Positions 34,245-41,810 of a stretch of DNA of 64,000 bases are shown in pieces. The notes under the pieces were generated by a model. It was not told where the DNA came from. It did no database searches and saw only the letters and a program-made list of their open reading frames with translations. The translations under genes were made by a program, and so were the position numbers. The DNA lies in the NCBI GenBank assembly GCA_041645075.1, contig JBAZQS010000003.1:7790-71789 (forward strand). The letters are read 5' to 3'. The stretch is from JBAZQS01 sp041645075. GTDB taxonomy: Bacteria; Patescibacteriota; Patescibacteriia; 2-01-FULL-39-33. Numbering within the stretch: the first letter of the stretch is position 1; every line of letters starts with the position of its first letter.

Positions 34245-34755
34245 ATTTATAGTAAGAAATCTGATCTTTAAGCTTTTTGAGATTGATATATTTTGCTCGA
34301 TCCAGTAACTCTTTGGCGATATGACCTTTCGTGGACATTACTAGAACTCTTTTATGTTGAGCTTTCACCGCATCCAAGAGTGGAGCAAAGTCGCTATCTC
34401 CCGACATTAAAACAAGAGTGTCGAAATTATTAATATTCCCGAGCACATCAATCGTGAGCTCCACATCCAGATTTCCCTTCCACTCATAGGAGCTTTTTGA
34501 AATTTTAATCCGCTTTACTTCTTTTGCTTTTACAATATAACCGATCTTTTCAAGCTTTTGTATGAAAGAATTTTGTTTGTGATTTTCACCAACTCTTCCC
34601 GTATAAAAATAAATAGCGCGGAGATCGCACTCGCCCTCAAAATACTTTTTTAATTTTTCATAATCCACCCGCCAACGCAAAGTTTGCTGCGAATATAAAA
34701 TATTCGCAGCATCAATAAAAACATACGCCCTGCCTTTGACGAATTGCCCAATCAT
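34243..34755 (-). CDS. NYN-domain (LabA/DUF88) ribonuclease-like protein
   Basis: A 170-residue PIN-like nuclease. The acidic metal site is formed by Asp15 in FIDAANI, an Asp in GNLDVELTIDVLG, and the Asp residues of MSGDSDFAPLL. NYN proteins of the LabA group cleave or process RNA. It is a single gene, with no partner nearby to mark it as a toxin. RNA target unknown. Confidence 0.88.
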   Translation of the reverse strand: MIGQFVKGRAYVFIDAANILYSQQTLRWRVDYEKLKKYFEGECDLRAIYFYTGRVGENHKQNSFIQKLEKIGYIVKAKEVKRIKISKSSYEWKGNLDVELTIDVLGNINNFDTLVLMSGDSDFAPLLDAVKAQHKRVLVMSTKGHIAKELLDRAKYINLKKLKDQISYYK

Positions 34756-34928
34756 ACTTTATTAAGATTATGTTAAGTTTCCGGCGGAAACGGCGGATTC
34801 TGCCAAATCTGCGGAGAACCACTAAACGCCCAGTAAAATAATGAATTACCCCGCAGCAGAGCTGACGGGGAATTATCTAATTAAAAAAATAAAATTTTAA
34901 TAATAATTTTTGGTCCATAAATTATTAT

Positions 34929-36707
34929 CTACTTCACTGCCTTTTTTATGTCTTTAATTTCTTTGCCAATCAGCCCCTCCGAATCGTCTAAGTCCTTTTT
35001 GAGCTGCTGGAAAATCTTTTCTTCTTCTTTGGTCAGCGGTCTTTTATTTTGCGTTTTATTGAGTAATTTAATCTGATTCCGGATGTCTTTTTTCAATAAA
35101 TCAAAGGCCCGATGCAAGGTCTGCTCGGCTTCTTGAACTTCTTTTCGCAGTCGGTTTCTAAAGAGGACAAATTTATGCCAGCCAAACCAAAGAATAAACA
35201 AAAGCAGGATAACTAAGGCCGCCAACGGCACCGCGACCGAAAGCAAGGCGACTGCCAGCGACCCTACCCGCAAGAAAGCCGGACGCTTGACCGCCATCGT
35301 CAGCTTTTCGGTGGGCAAACTTTTGGCTTGCCGTTCATCCACCACCTCGGCCCAAAAATTATAAATGCCGTCTTTTAGCCGTTCATCAGCGATAAAAGTA
35401 AAATTTCCTTTTTCATCGGCTTTTACGCTCTGGCTTTTTAACTCCCCTTTTTCTCCTTGAAACCACATCGTTACTAATGAACGGAGATAGCGGCTGATTC
35501 CTTTTATCACTAAAATTTCGCCGCTGGCCAAGACCTTTGGATACTCGGTAATCACCGGCGTCTCCAAGGGCTTAATGGTAAATTCTGCGGTGGCGATTCG
35601 GTCATTTCCGGCTTTGTCAAACGCCTTGACCACGATGGTGTGTCGGCCAGGCCCTGGCGGCGGCAGAGGGAAAATATGCGGCTGATTTGGTCTTTCTATC
35701 TTATCCTCGTAATTGGAAACAAACCACTCGCCATTGTCAACTTTTACATCGCAATGTCCCGCTATCCCCGAAAGCGAATCTTCGTGGTCAACTATTATGG
35801 TGGGACGGGGATTGTCTGTTTCATTGCCATCAACAAATCTTATCTCAAACGGCTCGGGCGGCGTCGTGTCAATTTGAATTTTAAAATGAGTGATTGGTCC
35901 CCAGCCGGCAGAATTCCTCATTTTTATATGGAAATACCAAACACCATCTTCAATGTTTTCATATGACTTGGCGGCAAATAGGCCATTGGAAACCGGGCCC
36001 GGGTTAGAGGTGGGGCTTTGGCTGAAATACACGCTCACCCCATTAACATTAGCCGGCAAAGCCCAGGAAAATTGCGGATTTTTATTACTATACCATTTAT
36101 TGGACTCCGGGTGAGTGGCCGAGGATACTTGAGGCGCCGAAGGCGCGCCGGAAATTGGCGCCGGCGCGAGCTTCTCTTCCGTTACCTCGGGAACGGTTGG
36201 CACGGCGCCGCCCAAACTAAACTGTGCGCTCCCCAAACTTGCCAAAATATTAGTGCCCTTGCCATCATTGGCGAGCGCCGAGCCCGAGGAAAAATTAAGC
36301 CGAGCGGTACCGGCTGTTTTCACTTTAAAATTTGCGGTAAGAACTTTACCGGCCGCCCCGCTAAATCCCGGATTAAGCACAATCCCTTCAAAATTAATTA
36401 CGCCGGCGCTGTTGGAAAATGACGGCTCCAAAACCCAGAGAGAAAAAATGGAGCCGGATTTTGAAAGAGAAGTAATTTCCAGTTTATCGCGCGGGAAAGA
36501 AATCACGCCCGAGGCCGCGTTCATGGCTTGGTCGGCGCTGGAAACATAGACATTGACGTTAAAAGTTTTTCCCACCGCATAGGAGCCGGAGGAGGGGGAA
36601 AAATACAGCGAGGCGGCTTGCGCTGTTGCGGGCAGAATGCCAAAAACAATAAACAGCAACGCGCTGCTAATTAGCAAGCATCTTACATTTTTAAATATTT
36701 CCTCCAT
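34929..36707 (-). CDS. Cohesin-domain surface protein with C-terminal membrane anchor
   Basis: About 592 residues from the ATG at 36707 (MEEIFKN); an in-frame start at 36758 would overlap the previous gene more. A signal peptide (ending ATAQA) is followed by a cohesin-type domain (about residues 30-160: SLYFSPSSGSYAVGKTF, then ANFKVKTAGTARLNF), fibronectin-like and Ig-like domains, then one membrane helix (VALLSVAVPLAALVILLLF) and a coiled-coil tail inside the cell. It is the third gene of the dockerin-cohesin-cohesin operon and overlaps the second by 25 bases. It is predicted to hold a dockerin protein at the cell surface. Confidence 0.85.
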   Translation of the reverse strand: MEEIFKNVRCLLISSALLFIVFGILPATAQAASLYFSPSSGSYAVGKTFNVNVYVSSADQAMNAASGVISFPRDKLEITSLSKSGSIFSLWVLEPSFSNSAGVINFEGIVLNPGFSGAAGKVLTANFKVKTAGTARLNFSSGSALANDGKGTNILASLGSAQFSLGGAVPTVPEVTEEKLAPAPISGAPSAPQVSSATHPESNKWYSNKNPQFSWALPANVNGVSVYFSQSPTSNPGPVSNGLFAAKSYENIEDGVWYFHIKMRNSAGWGPITHFKIQIDTTPPEPFEIRFVDGNETDNPRPTIIVDHEDSLSGIAGHCDVKVDNGEWFVSNYEDKIERPNQPHIFPLPPPGPGRHTIVVKAFDKAGNDRIATAEFTIKPLETPVITEYPKVLASGEILVIKGISRYLRSLVTMWFQGEKGELKSQSVKADEKGNFTFIADERLKDGIYNFWAEVVDERQAKSLPTEKLTMAVKRPAFLRVGSLAVALLSVAVPLAALVILLLFILWFGWHKFVLFRNRLRKEVQEAEQTLHRAFDLLKKDIRNQIKLLNKTQNKRPLTKEEEKIFQQLKKDLDDSEGLIGKEIKDIKKAVK

Positions 36708-37576
36708 AAAATTTTTATTGCGTAAGTAATAGCGAATCCTAATATAATTATAAGCCAATTCTCATAGTTTTCATACCAACGAAGCGGATTCCGCGGTGAA
36801 ATTTGTTCCACTCGTGTATTGCCGGCTTTATCAACCGCTTTCACAAAAATATAACTGCGCAATTCTTGATCTTGCAAAATATATGGGCTTTCTTTTTGAG
36901 ACCACCTTTGAAATATATCAAAAAACTTCTGGCGGGATTCCCTTATCTCATAATGGTCAATACCCGAACCTTTATCTTGAGTAGCGAAAACAACAAACCA
37001 CTTACCGCCAAAAGTCGACTCATCTTTGGCAATTTCCGGCATAAATGATTCTGGCGACTCGGTATCTTTTACTTTTGTAACTATGGGGGTTACAGCCAGA
37101 GCTTCCAAAGAGATCGTTATCTCAAGCGGCGCTGTTGTTAAAGCCGCCGAAGATCCCATACCGTCATTTCGCAAAACTTTTGCGTCGCTAACTTCAAAAT
37201 GGGCAATACCTTCCGATTTTGCTTCTAAGACAGCCGAAAAAAGCAGGCCGTTATTTCCTTGAAATCCGCCGGGCGTGATGCCAGAAAATGTAACGGTGTC
37301 ATTTTGCGCCTTAGGTCTATCAATCCAAAAATTTATAAGTGAATTCCCGTCTCGTATCTCTTTTACCCCAACAAGATTGCTTGGAAAAATAATTTTTCCT
37401 TCAAGCGCGTTAACGCTTTCTTCCGGAGTATTTATAAGAAGCTTAACCTCAAATTGCTCGCCAACTCCCACTCCGCTTGTTTTCGCTTCAAAGAAAAGAT
37501 CAGCCGCAAAAACGAGTTGAGGCAAGATCAGTCCCAACAATAATACCAATAAAATTTTAGTTAGAAAATGTTTCAT
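36683..37576 (-). CDS. Cohesin-domain surface protein, short, C-terminal membrane anchor
   Basis: A 297-residue protein. The signal peptide (LLVLLLGLILPQLVFA) is followed by a cohesin-type beta-sandwich (about residues 25-155: FEAKTSGVGVGEQFEVKLLI, then GIAHFEVSDAKVLRNDG), a short extracytoplasmic domain (about 185-265) and one C-terminal membrane helix (LIIILGFAITYAIKIL). Cohesins bind dockerins by Ca2+-dependent contacts in cellulosomes. It is placed between the dockerin gene (3 bp upstream) and the second cohesin gene. The pairing of these partners is inferred from the shared operon. Confidence 0.85.
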   Translation of the reverse strand: MKHFLTKILLVLLLGLILPQLVFAADLFFEAKTSGVGVGEQFEVKLLINTPEESVNALEGKIIFPSNLVGVKEIRDGNSLINFWIDRPKAQNDTVTFSGITPGGFQGNNGLLFSAVLEAKSEGIAHFEVSDAKVLRNDGMGSSAALTTAPLEITISLEALAVTPIVTKVKDTESPESFMPEIAKDESTFGGKWFVVFATQDKGSGIDHYEIRESRQKFFDIFQRWSQKESPYILQDQELRSYIFVKAVDKAGNTRVEQISPRNPLRWYENYENWLIIILGFAITYAIKILWRKYLKM

Positions 37577-37579
37577 AAA

Positions 37580-39712
37580 TTATCCTGTCCAATAAAATGC
37601 CATAATACTAAAATCCACTAAATCAACTTTGCCGTCGCCGTTAAGTCGTTCAATTTCAATCGGTTTGAATGTGGCGGAGAGCGGCCTTTTATACCAATAC
37701 GCAGCAATGGAAAAATCAATAAGATTCACCCGTTGGTCATTGTTTAAGTCGCCTTTTAAATATTTTGTTACTGGCGCAGCCGCGACATTTTTCGTGCCGA
37801 CCTTAAAACCTATCATCCCGCTGAAACCGGATACGGCAATATTGCCGATAGAGGCCTTGGATTTTGCGTAGTAAGTGCCTAAAGCGACAAGACCGGAATC
37901 AAAATTATACAAATAGACGCCATTTTTGTCAGAAATTGTTTTGCCGAAAAACTCTTCTTCGGAATTTACCGAAACAACAATATCGGCCTGTGGCGCGCTT
38001 TGCCCAAAAATTGCGATATTGTCGCCGCGCTTAACTTCGCTTTTATCAACCGCAATGGTCGGGGCGATGAAAATTCCGCTGACATTGGTGGTGGCGCCGG
38101 CGGTAACACTCACGGGAAAAGTTAAAAGAGAAGAGCGGAGGCCTTTGCTATCCTCACCGTAAACGGCAAAAATATAATTACCGCCAGTTAAATTAGAAAC
38201 GCTAATCTGAAAATTAGCATCGGCGCCGGCGATTGTCGTTGCCGCCACTTGGGCGTCTTTGAGCAGAGTGACAGAACTTTTCGGATAAGCCCGGCCGCTA
38301 ACATTGACTCTGGTTTCCACGGCCGAACCTCCGCCCCCACCCCCCCCTCCTCCGGGAGGACTAACCGGCGGAGTAACAGTACCGGACTCTGCTGTAAATT
38401 GTTTCGTTGCTGCCGCCCAGTTAGTTTCAGCTAAAGCTCGCGCCTTAACTTTGAACCAATAAGTTCCCGCTGTTGGCACATTATTCAAAGTCAATGACAG
38501 GTTTATAAAGCTTCCGGCATTTATGTATGCGGTAGCTGATCCGGAATCTACATCATCATTTCCACCACACAAATTACTTTCGCTGTTTACAATACAATAG
38601 ACATAGTAGAAGTCGCTGTGTGAAGTTCCCTTGTTGTCAATTCTCACACTGGCGGTTATGGTCGGTATAACTTTATCTGTAATGTCAATTATTTGAACAT
38701 CAGCCGGCGAGCTGGAAAGATTCCAATAATCAGTTCGTTTAATCGTTTCCCCATTAACGACGACAGAAACGACTGTCTCCCAAACACCGCCGACGGCGCT
38801 ACCGCCAATGCTATAGCTATAACTGTAAGTTCCGTTTGAGTTCTTGGTCATAACGCCATTTGGCACTTGGACCGTTCCGGCAGAATCAGTAATAACCACT
38901 GTTGGCAGAGAATCAGCATCTGTTGGAATAGTCGCGTAATTTAGGACCTGCAATTTTGCTTTGTAAGCGGTGTTAACTGTGGTCTCTCCAAAGTCGGACA
39001 GTGTCACCGTCCAGCCGCTTTGAATTTTGGCAGCAAGAGTTGAAGTGGCAGTGTCAATATAAGATTGGGTGGCCAAGGAACCCGAATCAAGACCGGCACC
39101 AGTTAGAGTACGGCTAATCGATGTCCAAACAGCTGAAGCCATGTCAGCCACTAAAGTACCAAACGAAGTGAGAGTTCGACCGCTAAATGACCAGATCGCA
39201 GAAGGAAGTGTGGCAAACAAACTTGATGAAGCTGACGAAACAGCAGCGTTGATGTTGGCGCCAATGACCGCCGCCAGAGAAGATGTCGCTACTGTCAAAC
39301 TTTCATCAACCACTCCTTTAATTGTGCTAGTTGAGACCACTGACCAATCAACGATAAAACTTTTATCTACTATAACCAAGTCCCCCCTTGCTACCGCCCC
39401 ACAAGTCATAACTGACGGCCAGACACCGGAAGGAGCATTCCCCGCCGTCGTATAATTATAGTAATGCCAGCCACTAGTACTTGCTGTCATTATTGTTGGT
39501 GGAACCTTCATCACATTAAGAGGGTCGGTTATTTCGATAGTGCAATCTGTCGTCGTCGCGACAAAATTATCATCAAAGACGAATTCGCCCAAGGTGACAG
39601 TATCGCCAGGGGCGATTTTTTGATAACTGGCATATACAAAATCAATCGCAAAAAAACTAAAAACTAAAAACAGCAAGATAAAACAGCTAAAAACTTTAAA
39701 AGAAAAATTCAT
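37580..39712 (-). CDS. Large secreted protein with C-terminal type I-like dockerin
   Basis: A 710-residue protein. After the signal peptide come tandem beta-sandwich-like segments, a Gly-rich linker (about residues 455-470), further beta domains, and at the end two EF-hand-like dockerin repeats: GDLNNDQRVNLIDFSIAAYW and LNGDGKVDLVDFSIMAFYW (about 655-710). Dockerins bind cohesins such as those in the next two genes. No catalytic domain was recognised, so it looks like a scaffold or adhesin rather than an enzyme. First gene of the three-gene operon. Confidence 0.88.
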   Translation of the reverse strand: MNFSFKVFSCFILLFLVFSFFAIDFVYASYQKIAPGDTVTLGEFVFDDNFVATTTDCTIEITDPLNVMKVPPTIMTASTSGWHYYNYTTAGNAPSGVWPSVMTCGAVARGDLVIVDKSFIVDWSVVSTSTIKGVVDESLTVATSSLAAVIGANINAAVSSASSSLFATLPSAIWSFSGRTLTSFGTLVADMASAVWTSISRTLTGAGLDSGSLATQSYIDTATSTLAAKIQSGWTVTLSDFGETTVNTAYKAKLQVLNYATIPTDADSLPTVVITDSAGTVQVPNGVMTKNSNGTYSYSYSIGGSAVGGVWETVVSVVVNGETIKRTDYWNLSSSPADVQIIDITDKVIPTITASVRIDNKGTSHSDFYYVYCIVNSESNLCGGNDDVDSGSATAYINAGSFINLSLTLNNVPTAGTYWFKVKARALAETNWAAATKQFTAESGTVTPPVSPPGGGGGGGGGSAVETRVNVSGRAYPKSSVTLLKDAQVAATTIAGADANFQISVSNLTGGNYIFAVYGEDSKGLRSSLLTFPVSVTAGATTNVSGIFIAPTIAVDKSEVKRGDNIAIFGQSAPQADIVVSVNSEEEFFGKTISDKNGVYLYNFDSGLVALGTYYAKSKASIGNIAVSGFSGMIGFKVGTKNVAAAPVTKYLKGDLNNDQRVNLIDFSIAAYWYKRPLSATFKPIEIERLNGDGKVDLVDFSIMAFYWTG

Positions 39713-39716
39713 AAAT

Positions 39717-39749
39717 TAGGGACTAGGGACTAGGTTGTAGGGACTAGAA
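39717..39749. repeat. Left inverted repeat of the S23 gene cassette
   Basis: TTAGGGACTAGGGACTAGG followed by TTGTAGGGACTAG. The right counterpart is at 40149-40180. The two are inverted and share the same sub-blocks in permuted order. Confidence 0.8.
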
Positions 39750-39767
39750 ACATTAGTAAATTAGCAA

Positions 39768-40136
39768 CTAGGGACTAGTATCATCTAGTTTTCTAGTCAT
39801 TACATTTAACATTTTCATTACTTCATTTAATAAATTATCTACTTCTTTAAAATTTATATTTTTGCCAAAATCCAATCTTTTCGCAATTTCTATTTGTGTT
39901 TCAAGTTCAGCTCCGGAACCAAAAGCGATTAATAAAAAATGTCTATAATCTTTTTTTGTTCCCCTTGTGTTTCCTTCTGATATATTGGAAGGGATAGAAA
40001 CAGCGGCTCTTCTTATTTGTGATATTAATCCATATATTTCTGATTTTGGAAATAATTCTGTCAATTTATATATTGACACTACCAAATCCATTGATTTTTG
40101 CCAAACTATTAATTCTTTAAAATTTTTAACTTGCAT
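39768..40136 (-). CDS. S23 / four-helix-bundle protein (rRNA intervening-sequence type)
   Basis: A 122-residue all-helical protein with the S23 family signature: FKELIVWQKSMDLVVSIYKL, FPKSEIYGLISQIRRAAVSI, PSNISEG and KDYRHFLLIAFGSGAELETQ. It is related to the accessory Avd of diversity-generating retroelements and to proteins encoded in 23S rRNA intervening sequences. Here it is not in an rRNA gene but between inverted repeats (39717-39749 and 40149-40180), which looks like a small mobile cassette. No reverse transcriptase is near. Its function is not known. Confidence 0.9.
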   Translation of the reverse strand: MQVKNFKELIVWQKSMDLVVSIYKLTELFPKSEIYGLISQIRRAAVSIPSNISEGNTRGTKKDYRHFLLIAFGSGAELETQIEIAKRLDFGKNINFKEVDNLLNEVMKMLNVMTRKLDDTSP

Positions 40137-40148
40137 ATTTTTTAAATC

Positions 40149-40180
40149 TAGTCCCTAGTCCCTACAACCTAGTCCCTAAT
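40149..40180. repeat. Right inverted repeat of the S23 gene cassette
   Basis: CTAGTCCCTAGTCCCTACAA and CCTAGTCCCTAA, the inverse of the left repeat. Confidence 0.8.
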
Positions 40181-40300
40181 TCATCTTTTTAACCATTTCC
40201 AGTTGTTAACAATTATACCATATATATCATAACATTTACAGCTACCTGCACTGCAAAAAGATTTTTAAGTATGGTATAATAAAATTGAGAAAATAAAAAT

Positions 40301-40675
40301 ATGTTTTTACCAAATTCACATTCTTTTTTGTTGGTAAAATCGGCCATTGCCAAGCCGGTTATTCAATCTGGTACTCAAGAATCTGCAATAATTTTGCCAT
40401 CATCCTCACCATCAGATTATAGGAGGAATTTGTTTTTACCAAATTCACATTCTTTTTTGTTGGTAAGATCGGCCATTGCCAAGCCGGTTATTCAATCTGG
40501 TACTCAAGAATCTGCAATAATTTTGCCGTCATCCTCATCATCAGATTATAGGAGGAATTTGTTTTTACCAAATTCACATTCTTTTTTGTTGGTAAGATCG
40601 GCCATTGCCAAGCCGGTTATTCAATCTGGTACTCAAGAATCTGCAATAATTTTGCCGTCATCTTTCTCGTCAGAT
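40301..40675 (+). repeat. 129-bp tandem repeat, about 2.9 copies, each junction with an SD and TTG
   Basis: The units start at 40301, 40430 and 40559. They differ at only a few positions (for example Lys to Arg at unit residue 13). The high identity points to recent amplification and likely copy-number variation. Confidence 0.9.
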
Positions 40676-41296
40676 TCCGGTAAGCCGACAATCGGCGATA
40701 AAAACAAAAGAACTTTTTTGAAAGTGGCTGGCATTGCAGGCGCCGGTCTTGTCGGTTCACTGCTTTTGCCTAAAAAGGCCTCGGCCTTGATAATGGGCAG
40801 TTCACCCACAACAGGAGTGGTCGGTGTCAAAAATTCAACCAACGCGAGAATCAACCCCGCTACAGAAGAAACGGTTAATTCACTACTTAAACCTTCAGAT
40901 TTAAGTTTTGATACCGGATCTTTGAAAGTTAAGGTAACCTCTGTCTCTGGCGACGGCTCTAGTAGTTTTAGTAATTCGGGAGGCGTGGCCAAAAGCGGTC
41001 TGGTAGATGTTGACCGACATGTTCAGGTGGACGTATTAACTTCGGGGTTACCATCATCGGCTTCAACAGAAACCACTCTGCAGACTATTTCTTTTGGTGG
41101 TTTTAAATTTACTCTTCGCCTGGCAACGGTTGGTGACATTGATTACGTGGGGGAAGCGTCAATTGGGACAGCCACTTCTGCCGCGTCATGGCGTATAAAA
41201 AAGATTGACAGTACTACTGGTATAATTATCCAATGGGCCGGTACGGGAGTTTTTGACCAAATATGGGATAATCGCGCTTCTTTAAGCTATAGTTAA
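40301..41296 (+). CDS. Probable Tat-exported surface protein with a three-unit 43-residue N-terminal repeat
   Basis: A 331-residue frame. Residues 1-43, 44-86 and 87-121 are near-identical copies beginning with LFLPNSHSFLLV. A Tat-like signal follows: KNKRTFLKVAGIAGAGLVGS and LLLPKKASA (residues 134-161), where the twin Arg is Lys-Arg. The remaining 170 residues are beta-rich. Each repeat junction carries AGGAGG, four bases, then TTG, so translation could also begin at 40430 or 40559, removing one or two repeats. The gene shares its strand and cluster with tatC and three tatA genes 7-9 kb downstream. The mature domain has no recognised family. Confidence 0.8.
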   Translation: MFLPNSHSFLLVKSAIAKPVIQSGTQESAIILPSSSPSDYRRNLFLPNSHSFLLVRSAIAKPVIQSGTQESAIILPSSSSSDYRRNLFLPNSHSFLLVRSAIAKPVIQSGTQESAIILPSSFSSDSGKPTIGDKNKRTFLKVAGIAGAGLVGSLLLPKKASALIMGSSPTTGVVGVKNSTNARINPATEETVNSLLKPSDLSFDTGSLKVKVTSVSGDGSSSFSNSGGVAKSGLVDVDRHVQVDVLTSGLPSSASTETTLQTISFGGFKFTLRLATVGDIDYVGEASIGTATSAASWRIKKIDSTTGIIIQWAGTGVFDQIWDNRASLSYS

Positions 41297-41455
41297 ATCA
41301 AAATGGAAAAATCAAAATGGAAAATGATAATTAAATCAAAATTAAAAAATCAAATATCAAAATGATAGTACAAAACGATAGTGCAAAGTTTAAATAGGTA
41401 GAGGAAATGTAAATGCCATTTTGATTTTTGATATTTGATTTTTACATTAGCTAAG
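41297..41455. repeat. AATCAAAATGGAAAA inverted-repeat spacer
   Basis: TCAAAATGGAAAAATCAAAA on the left pairs with ATTTTGATTTTTGAT on the right (41407-41445). The same family is at 47340-47440. AT-rich, no gene. Confidence 0.7.
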
Positions 41456-41480
41456 GTTATCCACAACACATGGCAATATA

Positions 41481-41520
41481 TAATAATAGCAGATGGTGTA
41501 TAATAATAGCAGATGGTGTA
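41481..41520. repeat. Exact 20-bp tandem duplication with TATAAT boxes
   Basis: TAATAATAGCAGATGGTGTA occurs twice in a row and a third partial copy (TAATATATAG) follows. Each junction creates a TATAAT, so it may be a duplicated promoter for the zinc-ribbon gene. Confidence 0.8.
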
Positions 41521-41546
41521 TAATATATAGAGTAAGATTAATTAAA

Positions 41547-41777
41547 ATGTTTAACAATATGGAAAAAGTAGTAAAATGCAGGGGATGTGGGCAATATTTT
41601 ATGCACACAGAAAAAGCTATAAAATGTCCATTTTGTCATACTGAATATGGTGAAGTTGAGGAAAAAGTTGAGGAAAAAAAAGGGACTGCAAAAACTCAAG
41701 TTGAGGAAAAAGCTAAGGATAAAAAAGGGGTTGCAAAAACTCGAAAAGGATTTTTCAAAATTCGGAAAGATAATTAA
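41547..41777 (+). CDS. Small zinc-ribbon protein with Lys/Glu-rich repeat tail
   Basis: About 76 residues from MFNNMEK (41547); an in-frame GTG upstream at 41493 lies in the 20-bp tandem repeats and is less likely. A two-pair zinc ribbon (CRGCGQYF, then CPFCHTEYG) is followed by repeated EEKVEEKKGTAKTQ-like units, which should form a charged helix. No family beyond the ribbon. It precedes the first phage-like structural gene by 33 bp on the same strand and may be a regulator or assembly protein of that cluster; that is inference from position only. Confidence 0.6.
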   Translation: MFNNMEKVVKCRGCGQYFMHTEKAIKCPFCHTEYGEVEEKVEEKKGTAKTQVEEKAKDKKGVAKTRKGFFKIRKDN

Positions 41778-41810
41778 AAAAAGAAGTTATTATTATTAAT
41801 AATATAAAAT

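Noticed and set aside
39768..40136. Diversity-generating retroelement (Avd-like protein)
   Set aside because: No reverse transcriptase, template repeat or variable repeat was seen; the S23 family explains the protein.
40301..40675. CRISPR array
   Set aside because: The 129-bp units are contiguous with no spacers and are translated as part of a protein.
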